From an uncultured Bacteroidales bacterium (GTDB lineage: Bacteria; Bacteroidota; Bacteroidia; Bacteroidales; WCHB1-69): a stretch of DNA of 39,083 nucleotides. The stretch covers positions 1-39,083 of the forward strand of contig CAJOQK010000172.1 of assembly GCA_905236885.1 (NCBI GenBank). Direction: 5' to 3'. The notes under the pieces are model-generated. The model worked only from the letters and a program-made list of their open reading frames with translations. It was not told where the DNA came from and did not search any database. Shown piece after piece: positions 25,431-33,001 of the stretch. A program made the translations under genes and the position numbers. Every line of letters begins with the position of its first letter. Within the stretch, counting starts at the first letter, position 1.

Positions 25431-26441
25431 TTACAGTGATTCAAACTGTGACAAAAACCTCAAATCGTTCTCGAAGAATAGCCGGATGTCTTTGGTCTTG
25501 TAAAGTTGTTGTGTGGTGCGTTCAACACCGATGCCAATGGCGAATCCGCTGTATTTTTCAGGGTCGATACCGTTGAGCGACAAAACATTGGGATCCACCA
25601 TGCCGCAGCCTAGGATTTCCACCCAGCCGCTACCTTTGCAGATGTTGCAGCCTTTTCCTTTACAGATGTCACAACTGATGTCCATTTCAGCCGAAGGTTC
25701 CGTGAAGGGGAAATAGGAGGGACGCAGCCGGATTTTGCGCTCTTTTCCGAACATCTCTTTCACAAAAAAGTCCAAAGTCTGTTTGAGGTCGGCGAAGGAG
25801 ATGTGCTCGTCCACGCATAGGATTTCCACCTGATGGAATATGCAGTGCGCCCTGGCGGTGATGGCCTCGTTGCGGAACACCCGTCCGGGGCAGACCACGC
25901 GGATGGGCGGCTGGTGGTTCTCCATCACCCTCGACTGTACCGGTGAGGTGTGGGTGCGCAGCAGTATTCCCGGTTCCACAAAAAATGTGTCCTGCATGTC
26001 GCGGGCAGGATGCTCCGGTGTAAAGTTCAGAGCCCCGAAGTTGTGCCAGTCGTCTTCAATGTCGGGTCCTTCGGCAATTGTGTAGCCGATTTTTTTGAAC
26101 ACGTCGCACAGCTGTTTGGTCACAATGGAGATGGGGTGTCGCGCACCAAGCGTGATGCGGTCGGCAGGACGGGTCAGGTCGGCTGGGACACGCTCCTTCT
26201 GCTGCGCCTGTTCGTACTTTTCTTTCAATTCGGCATATTTTTCCAATACTTTTTGTTTCAAAATATTGATGCCTTGACCGAAATCCTTCCTTTCCGCTGC
26301 GGGAATGTTCTTAATTTCATTGAAAAGGGAGACAAGCGAACCTTTTTTGCCCAAAAACTTGGCACGGAAAAGTTCGATCTCCTCTAACTTGTCGGAAGCA
26401 AATGCTTCAATCTCTTTGCGGTACTCCTCTAAATTGTTCAT
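25431..26441 (-). CDS. pheS: Phenylalanine--tRNA ligase alpha subunit
   Basis: This 336-residue subunit charges tRNA-Phe with PheT in an (alpha-beta)2 enzyme. The N-terminal ~90 residues form the tRNA-binding coiled coil. Class II synthetase motif 2 is seen in the VCPGRVFRNEAITARAH region with FHQVEILCVDE, and motif 3 is GFAIGIGVERT near the C-terminus. DISCDICKGKGCNICKGSGW is a Cys-rich insertion with four cysteines, found in many bacterial PheS proteins. The frame is open further upstream to a TTG at 26453, but the ATG at 26441 (MNNLEEYRKE) fits the family start and follows AAGGA. pheT is not adjacent, which is common in Bacteroidota. Confidence 0.96.
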   Translation of the reverse strand: MNNLEEYRKEIEAFASDKLEEIELFRAKFLGKKGSLVSLFNEIKNIPAAERKDFGQGINILKQKVLEKYAELKEKYEQAQQKERVPADLTRPADRITLGARHPISIVTKQLCDVFKKIGYTIAEGPDIEDDWHNFGALNFTPEHPARDMQDTFFVEPGILLRTHTSPVQSRVMENHQPPIRVVCPGRVFRNEAITARAHCIFHQVEILCVDEHISFADLKQTLDFFVKEMFGKERKIRLRPSYFPFTEPSAEMDISCDICKGKGCNICKGSGWVEILGCGMVDPNVLSLNGIDPEKYSGFAIGIGVERTTQQLYKTKDIRLFFENDLRFLSQFESL

Positions 26442-26475
26442 TCCTTGTTCCAATGATTATATTTCCCAAAACTTG

Positions 26476-26483
26476 CAAAAGTA
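26476..26483 (-). promoter_or_regulatory. Putative promoter -7 element (TACTTTTG) for pheS
   Basis: On the minus strand TACTTTTG, followed by CA, lies 34 bases before the pheS ATG. A TTTG about 23 bases further upstream (complement of 26507-26510) could be the -33 element, although the spacing is slightly long. Confidence 0.6.
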
Positions 26484-26518
26484 CTAAAAAAAACGATACT
26501 GTTTCGCAAAAATTGGCA

Positions 26519-27226
26519 TTATTCTTCCATTACCTGTATGGAGATGATTTTCACATCTTCCGTTGGTCTGTTGTTGGGGTCGGTGGGGACAGAGGCAATC
26601 TTGTCAATCACCGACATTCCCTCAATGACTTCGCCAAACACAGTGTAGTTCATGTCCAGCCACGGCGCACCTCCGATGGTGCGGTACATGTTGCGCTGTT
26701 GCGGGGTGAACTGCAGGTGGAGCTGGTTGGCCATCATGTCAAGTTGGTCATCGGTGTAGGTTTTTCCCTGAACAATATAGAATTGGGAACCGGAGGACTT
26801 TTTGTCAGGATTGACGGCATCCCCTTCACGGGCAGCTGCAAGAACCCCTTTCTTATGATAATATTTTGGGTTGAATTCTGATGGTATGTAGTATCCGGGG
26901 CCGCCGTTACCCAAAAGTTGTCCTGGAGCTGCGGTTTTGGAGTCGGGATCCCCGCCTTGGATCATGAAACCCTTGATGACGCGGTGAAAGAGGGTTCCGT
27001 CATAGAATCCCTCTTTGGCCAGTTTGATGAAATTGTCGCGATGCTGCGGTGTCTCATTGTACAATTTTACTGTCATGCTACCCTTGTCGGTTACAATTTT
27101 TACTTTCACTTCCTTCTCTTTTTGGGGCGTTGCGGGTTGCGTTTTGGCCTTATTTTGTGCGTCAACGCAGGTGCAAATACCCATGAAAACAATGCTAAAG
27201 GTTAATAAATTCAGTGTGTTACGCAT
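26519..27226 (-). CDS. Exported cyclophilin-type peptidyl-prolyl cis-trans isomerase
   Basis: This 235-residue cyclophilin has an N-terminal signal peptide ending near CTCVDAQ and a short Thr/Pro/Lys linker, so it is probably periplasmic. The catalytic block TLFHRVIKGFMIQGGDP includes F80, H81 and R82. GSQFYIVQG and TVFGEVIEGMSVIDKI complete the fold. An insertion of ~25 residues between these two (DDQLDMMANQLHLQFTPQQR) is typical of Bacteroidota members. C18 and C20 form no convincing lipobox, so a lipoprotein is less likely. pheS lies 77 bases downstream, with its own promoter element in that gap. Confidence 0.93.
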   Translation of the reverse strand: MRNTLNLLTFSIVFMGICTCVDAQNKAKTQPATPQKEKEVKVKIVTDKGSMTVKLYNETPQHRDNFIKLAKEGFYDGTLFHRVIKGFMIQGGDPDSKTAAPGQLLGNGGPGYYIPSEFNPKYYHKKGVLAAAREGDAVNPDKKSSGSQFYIVQGKTYTDDQLDMMANQLHLQFTPQQRNMYRTIGGAPWLDMNYTVFGEVIEGMSVIDKIASVPTDPNNRPTEDVKIISIQVMEE

Positions 27227-27286
27227 GTTGTTACCTTTTATGTTAAAAAAAAATCTCCCAAATGGTGATGATGTCTCTTTTTTCTG

Positions 27287-27294
27287 TACTTTTG
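27287..27294 (+). promoter_or_regulatory. Putative promoter -7 element (TACTTTTG) for the lipoprotein-hemW pair
   Basis: TACTTTTG, followed by CA, lies in the divergent gap between the PPIase gene and the lipoprotein gene. It is 91 bases before the first ATG, so a leader of about 85 bases is predicted. Confidence 0.55.
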
Positions 27295-27385
27295 CATGTT
27301 TGAAAAAGTGTGCAATATTAGCATTTTTTTGAACACAAAAAGGTCGTAGGGCCGATTATTTTTTTCAACATGGATTAACATAGGC

Positions 27386-27760
27386 ATGAAGATGAGAAAA
27401 CATTGGAAATTAGGAATGACAATCAGTGGATTGATGATTGTTTGCGGCTGTTTGGCCGCCTGTTTCACCGCTTGTCGCAAGGAGGCGGAATGCAGGGCCA
27501 TCATAACGGTCAGACTGTTGCAGGGAACGGATGATTCCCAAGTGGTTCCTGGTTGCAGGGTCACTTTTGGCGAGGTGGGATACTCTGACAGTGTCTATTT
27601 TGTAGGGGAGACCGATGCCAGCGGAAGGATTGACCACACTTGGCGTAATGAGGCCAAACTGAAGGCGGTGGCCACTCATGGCGACCGTATGGGTGTGGCC
27701 ATGATAACATTGGTGAAAGGGGAGACCGTCAAGCAGGATATCCTGATTCCTGTGAATTGA
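27386..27760 (+). CDS. Small predicted lipoprotein, unknown function
   Basis: This is a 124-residue protein with an N-terminal signal peptide and a Cys-rich cleavage region. LAAC with C26 is the best lipobox, and FTAC with C30 is an alternative. The mature part has about 95 residues with a beta-rich, single-domain look: IITVRLLQGTDDSQVVPGCR, then GETDASGRIDHTW, resembling a carboxypeptidase-regulatory or Ig-like beta-sandwich. I do not recognise a specific family. An ATG at 27392 is an alternative start. Its stop overlaps the hemW start by 1 base (TGATG), so the two are translationally coupled, though no functional link is evident. Confidence 0.7.
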   Translation: MKMRKHWKLGMTISGLMIVCGCLAACFTACRKEAECRAIITVRLLQGTDDSQVVPGCRVTFGEVGYSDSVYFVGETDASGRIDHTWRNEAKLKAVATHGDRMGVAMITLVKGETVKQDILIPVN

Positions 27761-28905
27761 TGCCGGGGCTTTACATTCATTTCCCTTTTTGCCGGCAAAA
27801 ATGCACCTATTGCGGATTTTATTCCGTGACGCGGGTGGCGTTTGTGCCTGATTTTTTGGCAGCCCTGAAAAAAGAGATCCGCCTGCGGGCGGATACTTTT
27901 GTTTTCAAGCCGTTTGACACGCTTTATATAGGTGGAGGAACACCATCGTTGCTGCATCCGGATGAGATTCAGGATATCATAAATTGTGTTGAAGAGCATT
28001 ACGGACTCACAAATGATGCGGAAATAACCATTGAGGCCAATCCAAACCATCTGACGGATGAATATTTCAAGGCTTTGCGGCAGACAAAGGCCAACCGGTT
28101 GAGCATCGGCATACAGTCCTTTTTTGACGAGGATTTGAAGGCAATTCATCGCATACATAGTGGCAAGGAGGCGGAAAAATCATTGGAACTGGCGGAAAAA
28201 TATGGTTTCAACAATCTCTCTGCCGATTTGATTTATGGATTGCCCGGTTCCTCTTTGTCACGATGGAAGGCCAATTTGGAGAAGGTGGCGCATCTGCCTC
28301 ACTTATCCTGTTACCAGCTGACGTTGGAGGAGGGGAGCGTTTTGTATCGGCAGGTATCTCAGGGCCATGTGCGGCTGCCGGATGAAGAGGAGGTTGAGGA
28401 ACAGTACCGCTGTCTGATGGATTTTGTCGCAGCCCATGACTTTTTGCAGTATGAGGTTTCAAATTTCTGCAAGGGTAATGCCTTTTCCCGTCACAACACG
28501 GCCTACTGGAAGGATGAACCATATCTCGGCCTCGGTCCCGGAGCGCATGGCTACCAGCTGGACTGCCGTATCTGTAACCTGCCTGATGTTCCGGGCTATA
28601 TCCGGATATTATCCCAAATCCGGTCTGCGGAGGAATGGCGTTGCCAGGAGCAGCTGCTTTTTGAGAAGGAGATGCTTACGCCGCAAATGAAATATAATGA
28701 ATATGTAATGACCTCATTGCGCACCTGCTGGGGCTGCGATTTGACCCGTCTGCGTGAAAAATGGGGCTCAAGTTATGAACAATATTTGCTGGAGCAGTTA
28801 AGACATGTTCCTGAGAACCATTATATAATAAAAGATTCAAAACTTATTCTCACCCATCAGGGGCTTCGTTTAGCGGATGGCATTGCCGCCACGCTGTTTG
28901 TATGA
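27760..28905 (+). CDS. hemW: HemW-type radical SAM protein (coproporphyrinogen III oxidase-like)
   Basis: This 381-residue radical SAM protein has the cluster motif CRQKCTYC (C11, C15, C18; CxxxCxxC). Other features are the SAM-contacting GGGTPS and EANPNHLT stretches. IGIQSF and the HNTAYW motif (with GLGPGAHGY following) mark HemW rather than HemN. HemW in other bacteria is a heme chaperone inserting heme into target proteins, not a true coproporphyrinogen oxidase. The C-terminus holds the HemN-type helical domain. I place the start at the ATG at 27760, since the TTG before it adds only one codon. The gene ends 19 bases from the convergent U32 gene. Confidence 0.93.
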   Translation: MPGLYIHFPFCRQKCTYCGFYSVTRVAFVPDFLAALKKEIRLRADTFVFKPFDTLYIGGGTPSLLHPDEIQDIINCVEEHYGLTNDAEITIEANPNHLTDEYFKALRQTKANRLSIGIQSFFDEDLKAIHRIHSGKEAEKSLELAEKYGFNNLSADLIYGLPGSSLSRWKANLEKVAHLPHLSCYQLTLEEGSVLYRQVSQGHVRLPDEEEVEEQYRCLMDFVAAHDFLQYEVSNFCKGNAFSRHNTAYWKDEPYLGLGPGAHGYQLDCRICNLPDVPGYIRILSQIRSAEEWRCQEQLLFEKEMLTPQMKYNEYVMTSLRTCWGCDLTRLREKWGSSYEQYLLEQLRHVPENHYIIKDSKLILTHQGLRLADGIAATLFV

Positions 28906-28924
28906 CGGGACTTGTTCACCGTTT

Positions 28925-30190
28925 TTATTCGTAAATATCACTGTCACAGATATTGATAAGTTTATATACCTTGTCGCTGCGCCGTACGGTGCCGGAAACA
29001 GGAATTGAGCAGACCGTTCCTTTGGAGGCGCATGCCACCGGTTGGAGCTCCACCCTGATTTCCCGAATCTGTTCCTCCATCACTCCTGTGGTGGGGCCGA
29101 TAATCAGAATTTCATCGCCGGTTTGCATGCTTTCGTTTTCCATGAGTATTTCCGCCACCTGCTTGCGTGAGAAAAAGTTATTCACTTTTCCAACGTAAAT
29201 TTTTGTCTTACGGGCTTGTGAACCATATCTTTCTGTCCATTCACCAAGTTTTCTGCCCAAGTAGTATCCGTCCCAGAAGTCGCGGTTGTACACTTCGCGC
29301 AGCCGACGGGTCCAATCCTTCACTTTCTCCTCTCCGTAGGTATGGTCGCGGCAGGCTTCCACCGCTTCCTTGTAGCAGCAGGTCACCCTCTTCACATATT
29401 CGGGGGAGCGTCCCCTTCCTTCAATTTTCAGAATTGAAACTCCGGCGTACAGTATCTTGTCCAAAAAGCCGATGGTGCACAAATCCTTAGGGGAGAGAAT
29501 GTATTTGCCGTCAACCAGCAGTTCCGTCCCCTCTTCGGCATCCCTTACGGTGTATTTGCGGCGGCATAGCTGCAGGCAGGCGCCCCTGTTGGCTGAGGCA
29601 TGCAGGTTGTCCAGGCTCAGGTAGCACTTTCCGGAGATGGCCATGCAGAGGGCTCCGTGTGCGAACACTTCAATTTTCACCAGTTCCCCACTTGGTCCTT
29701 TTATCCGCTCCTTCCGAATGCCCTCCACAATCTCTTTCACCTGTTTCAGATTCAGCTCCCTGGCTGTCACCATCACATCGGCGAATTGGGCGTAAAAACG
29801 AACTGCTTCCAGATTGGTGATGTTACATTGGGTGGAGGCATGGATTCTGAGACCGATTTTTTGAGCCTTCGTTATGACTGCCCAATCGGAGGCGATAACG
29901 GCTGTCACACCTTCTTTCCTGGCGGCATGCAGCAGCTCCCTCATCTCATCCGTTTCATCGGAATAGACAATGGTGTTTACTGTGAGATAGGTGTTGGTCT
30001 GGTGTTTGCGGCAAATACTGACAATCTCCCGCAGGTCATCCAGTGAAAAGTTTGCGGTGGAACGTGCCCGCATGTTCAGTTTGCCTATGCCGAAATAGAC
30101 CGAGTCCGCACCGGCCTGGATGGCTGCCTGCAGGGATTCGAAGGAGCCGACGGGAGCCATAATTTCCACTTTTTCTTTGATTTCTTCCAT
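28925..30190 (-). CDS. Peptidase U32 family protein, TrhP (YegQ)-like
   Basis: This 421-residue protein has the U32 core: ELMAPVGSFESL-type start (residues ~9-20), GADSVYFG, and YLTVNTIV. Four cysteines that fit an Fe-S site are seen at C182, C189, C205 and C209 (HGALCMAISGKCYLSL and GACLQLCRRKY). The C-terminal ~80 residues form a beta-barrel-like domain (NFFSRKQVAEILM, GDEILIIGPTTGVMEEQI). This layout matches TrhP/YegQ, which in E. coli supports prephenate-dependent 5-hydroxyuridine formation at tRNA position 34. 'Collagenase-like protease' is a common but unlikely annotation. UbiU/V and RlhA are the main alternatives. It is divergent from porP with a 203-base gap. Confidence 0.88.
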   Translation of the reverse strand: MEEIKEKVEIMAPVGSFESLQAAIQAGADSVYFGIGKLNMRARSTANFSLDDLREIVSICRKHQTNTYLTVNTIVYSDETDEMRELLHAARKEGVTAVIASDWAVITKAQKIGLRIHASTQCNITNLEAVRFYAQFADVMVTARELNLKQVKEIVEGIRKERIKGPSGELVKIEVFAHGALCMAISGKCYLSLDNLHASANRGACLQLCRRKYTVRDAEEGTELLVDGKYILSPKDLCTIGFLDKILYAGVSILKIEGRGRSPEYVKRVTCCYKEAVEACRDHTYGEEKVKDWTRRLREVYNRDFWDGYYLGRKLGEWTERYGSQARKTKIYVGKVNNFFSRKQVAEILMENESMQTGDEILIIGPTTGVMEEQIREIRVELQPVACASKGTVCSIPVSGTVRRSDKVYKLINICDSDIYE

Positions 30191-30366
30191 GGTCTGCTTA
30201 TGTTCAATCGGTCAAATAACGCAAAATGAGGCGTAAAATTTTGTGATGTCCGTAAAATCATCAAAAAACTCCCTCCAAATAGAACTTTTTATGGCTGGTT
30301 TGCGTATAATGTATGGGTGCAAAAAATATTTTACATTTAAATAGCATTTGATGTTAAAAAAAAATA

Positions 30367-30374
30367 TACCTTTG
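30367..30374 (+). promoter_or_regulatory. Putative promoter -7 element (TACCTTTG) for porP-gldJ
   Basis: TACCTTTG matches TAnnTTTG exactly and is followed by C. It lies 19 bases before the porP ATG, giving a very short leader. A TTTG at 30347-30350 is only 16 bases upstream, closer than the usual -33 spacing. Confidence 0.7.
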
Positions 30375-30393
30375 CGAATTAAATAGGAATCAA

Positions 30394-31413
30394 ATGGGTA
30401 GAGAACTGAAAGTTATATTAATCGCCTTATTATCAGTACTTTTCAGTACAGGTGCCTTATATGCACAAGATGTGCATTTTTCGCAATTCTATGCAAATCC
30501 CCTCTATTTGAATCCCGCTTTTTCAGGAACACGTGTATGTCCGCGCATTATTGCCAATTTTAGGGAGCAATGGCCCAGTGTTACAGGAGACTTCATGTCT
30601 TATTCAGCCTCTTTTGACCAGCATTTTGAGGCTATACACGGAGGTTTGGGCGTGTTGTTCCTGGGAGATCAGGAGGCCATAGGAACAGTGAGAACCAATG
30701 CTTTCAGTTTGATTTATGCCTATCATGCGAACCTTACCGAAAAGCTGTCCATGCGTTTGGCTTTGCAGGGTACGTTCCAGCAAAAAACGTTGGATTGGGA
30801 CAAACTGACATTTGGCGACATGATTGACCCCAAATTCGGTTTTGTATATGAGACTCAGGAGCATTTGAACTACCTTAGCAAGGGATTGCTTGACTTTTCC
30901 TTTGGTGCCCTCTTTTATGCGGAACGCTTTTATGGAGGTTTTACTGCCAACCATTTCACACAACCCAAAGAGGGTTTCCTAGTGAGTGGGGATCAGAACG
31001 CCTGCCGTCTGCCCATGAAACTGACGGTGCATGGCGGTGCAGTCTTCAATATCAAGAGGGAGTCAAAAATGCACAACAGCTATGGTGACATGTCCATTTC
31101 CCCCAATTTGGTCTTCCAGTACCAGTCGCGCCTGTCGGGTGGGGCTGCCTATACGACGCTCAATTTGGGAACCTACTACAATGTCTATCCTTTGTCGGTG
31201 GGTGCATGGTACCGGATGGGATTCAACAATCCTGATGCCTTGATTCTTTTGTTTGGGATAGAATATTTAAATGTAAAGATGGGATATTCCTACGACATCA
31301 CTATCAGCGAATTCTCGGAAACGGGAGGTGCCCATGAGGTCTCCCTGCAGGTGCAGCTGCCTTGTCCGGAAAAGGGTCCTCGTACTCGTCCTATCAAATG
31401 TCCCGTATTTTAA
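30394..31413 (+). CDS. porP: PorP/SprF family type IX secretion outer-membrane protein
   Basis: This 339-residue protein has a signal peptide ending near ALYAQD. The family opening DVHFSQFYANPLYLNPAFSG (25-44) identifies PorP/SprF. Repeated beta-strands such as LSMRLALQGTFQQKT and YGGFTANHFTQPKEGF follow, consistent with a 14-strand outer-membrane barrel. PorP is part of the P. gingivalis T9SS, whereas SprF-type paralogues usually serve individual adhesins with type B C-terminal domains. No adjacent adhesin gene is present. The gldJ-type lipoprotein begins 35 bases downstream, suggesting a two-gene unit. The symbol follows the family, and SprF-type is possible. Confidence 0.9.
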   Translation: MGRELKVILIALLSVLFSTGALYAQDVHFSQFYANPLYLNPAFSGTRVCPRIIANFREQWPSVTGDFMSYSASFDQHFEAIHGGLGVLFLGDQEAIGTVRTNAFSLIYAYHANLTEKLSMRLALQGTFQQKTLDWDKLTFGDMIDPKFGFVYETQEHLNYLSKGLLDFSFGALFYAERFYGGFTANHFTQPKEGFLVSGDQNACRLPMKLTVHGGAVFNIKRESKMHNSYGDMSISPNLVFQYQSRLSGGAAYTTLNLGTYYNVYPLSVGAWYRMGFNNPDALILLFGIEYLNVKMGYSYDITISEFSETGGAHEVSLQVQLPCPEKGPRTRPIKCPVF

Positions 31414-31448
31414 CAATTAATGGAATAATAACTCAAAATAGTGATAAG

Positions 31449-32936
31449 ATGAAGCGTCAAAGAACATTACTGGTATTAGGTGCAATGCTTTGCACAATGG
31501 CATTCTTCGGTTGCAGCAAGGAGGTTTCCAGAACAACCGGATGGGAATACAACAATGCCAAAAACGGCGGTTTTGAGGTTCGCCCCTATCAGGAACAAAT
31601 CACAGGACCGGGACTGGTCTTTATCGAAGGTGGCCGCTTTACCATGGGCGCCGTGGAAGAGGATGTGATGCGTGAGTATAACAATGTGCCGAGAACGGTT
31701 ACGGTCTCCTCCTTCTATATGGATGAAACCGAAGTCACCAATATTGCCTATCTGGAATATTTATGGTGGTTGAAAAGGGTGTTTGTGCCTGCGGACTTTG
31801 TTTCCGTCTATACCAACGCCTTGCCTGACACCACGGTGTGGAGGGAACGTCTTACTTATAATGAACCCTATGTCGAATATTATCTGCGTTATCCGGACTA
31901 CAGGAATTATCCGGTGGTTGGTGTCTCCTGGACACAGGCCATGAACTATTGCACATGGCGTACCGACCGTGTGAACGAACAGCTGCTGGTGGATGCCGGT
32001 CTGATTAACATGACCAATGAGCCGACGGTTGAGGGCTATTTCAGCACCGAAGCCTATCTCTCCTATGCTGATTACGAGCAGAACAGTGACAAGCGGTTGC
32101 AATATATCTCCACAGGTGAGGAACGGAATGCCACGTTGGAGGATGGTATCCTGCTGCCGCGCTATCGTCTCCCGACAGAGGCTGAATGGGAATATGCTGC
32201 TTTGGCCTTGGTGGGCAATACTTTGGATGGCCGTGTGCTGGAAAGGAGAACCTATCCGTGGAACGGTCAGATTACCCGTACCGATGACAAGAAATATTAT
32301 GGTGAGTTTGTTGCCAATACCCGTAGGGGCAGGGGTGACTACATGGGTATTGCAGGTGACCTGAACGATGGCAGTGTATATACCAATGATGTCTATTCCT
32401 ACTGGCCCAATGATTTTGGGTTGTACAACATGGGCGGCAATGTGGCCGAATGGGTGCTTGATGTCTATCGTCCTATGAGCAGCCAGGATGTGGATGAACT
32501 GAACCCTTTCAGGGGCAATGTCTATATGACTAAGAAACTGGATGATGAAGGTGCCATTGAGGAACGCGATTCCATTGGTAATGTGCCGATGATTCCGGTT
32601 TCCGATTTCAAGAATGACAGACGGAGGAACTACCGTTCTGCTGATAACCGCAACTACCTGGATGGTGACTGGGGCTCCAATCTGGATCAGGAGCAATGGA
32701 AGAACAAACCCAGCGAGGAATCCACTACCAATATGTATGACAAGTCCAGCTATCCTTCAGGCACCTATTCTCTGGTAAGCGACAATACGCGAGTATACAA
32801 AGGTGGTGACTGGAGGCATATCCAGTATTTTGCCAGTCCTGGCACCCGCCGTTATCTTGATCAGGATGAGAGTGCAGCTTACATCGGTTTCCGTTGTGCG
32901 ATGGCACGCATGGGAAGCTCTGTAAAGCGTAAATAA
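31449..32936 (+). CDS. gldJ: GldJ-type SUMF1/FGE-fold lipoprotein of the gliding/type IX secretion machinery
   Basis: This 495-residue lipoprotein has a signal peptide MKRQRTLLVLGAMLCTMAFF with lipobox FFGC and the cysteine at C21. It then has a formylglycine-generating-enzyme (SUMF1) fold: FIEGGRFTMGAVEEDVM, FYMDETEVTN, YPVVGVSWTQAMNYCTWRTD, RLPTEAEWEYAAL, NMGGNVAEWVLD, VYKGGDWR and IGFRCAMAR. The N-terminal TGWEYNNAKNGGF, the ALPDTTVW block and the RRGRGDYMGIAGD stretch resemble remembered GldJ more than GldK/PorK. The murF neighbour agrees, since gldJ is next to murF in F. johnsoniae as I recall. The main alternative is PorK/GldK, which would normally be followed by gldL, gldM and gldN. 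I use the ATG at 31449; the frame is open to 31362 only as overlap with porP. Confidence 0.82.
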   Translation: MKRQRTLLVLGAMLCTMAFFGCSKEVSRTTGWEYNNAKNGGFEVRPYQEQITGPGLVFIEGGRFTMGAVEEDVMREYNNVPRTVTVSSFYMDETEVTNIAYLEYLWWLKRVFVPADFVSVYTNALPDTTVWRERLTYNEPYVEYYLRYPDYRNYPVVGVSWTQAMNYCTWRTDRVNEQLLVDAGLINMTNEPTVEGYFSTEAYLSYADYEQNSDKRLQYISTGEERNATLEDGILLPRYRLPTEAEWEYAALALVGNTLDGRVLERRTYPWNGQITRTDDKKYYGEFVANTRRGRGDYMGIAGDLNDGSVYTNDVYSYWPNDFGLYNMGGNVAEWVLDVYRPMSSQDVDELNPFRGNVYMTKKLDDEGAIEERDSIGNVPMIPVSDFKNDRRRNYRSADNRNYLDGDWGSNLDQEQWKNKPSEESTTNMYDKSSYPSGTYSLVSDNTRVYKGGDWRHIQYFASPGTRRYLDQDESAAYIGFRCAMARMGSSVKRK

Positions 32937-32955
32937 TTGCAATGTTTTAAGGAGT

Positions 32956-32987
32956 AGCCTCCACGTTGTTGGAGGCTTTTCTTTTTT
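32956..32987 (+). terminator. Rho-independent terminator after the gldJ-type gene
   Basis: AGCCTCCA (32956-32963) pairs with TGGAGGCT (32970-32977) over a 6-base loop, followed by TTTTCTTTTTT to 32987. It ends 14 bases before the murF ATG. Confidence 0.88.
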
Positions 32988-32993
32988 AGGAGG
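32988..32993 (+). promoter_or_regulatory. Strong Shine-Dalgarno AGGAGG before murF
   Basis: A full AGGAGG sits 8 bases before the ATG at 33002 and directly abuts the terminator T-run. Most genes in this window lack so complete a ribosome-binding site, as is usual in Bacteroidota. Confidence 0.6.
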
Positions 32994-33001
32994 ATCCGAT
33001 T

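Noticed and set aside
26442-26453. TTG start four codons upstream for pheS
   Set aside because: The ATG at 26441 has AAGGA ahead of it and matches the usual PheS N-terminus.
28906-28924. Bidirectional terminator between hemW and the U32 gene
   Set aside because: Only a 4-bp ACGG/CCGT pairing with a long loop can be drawn, which is too weak to call.
31362-31448. Extended start of the gldJ-type gene inside porP
   Set aside because: The lipoprotein signal peptide begins at the ATG at 31449. The upstream frame is only open because of overlap with porP.
31761-32696. 311-residue minus-strand frame inside the gldJ-type gene
   Set aside because: It lies wholly within a gene with clear family motifs and shows no features of its own.
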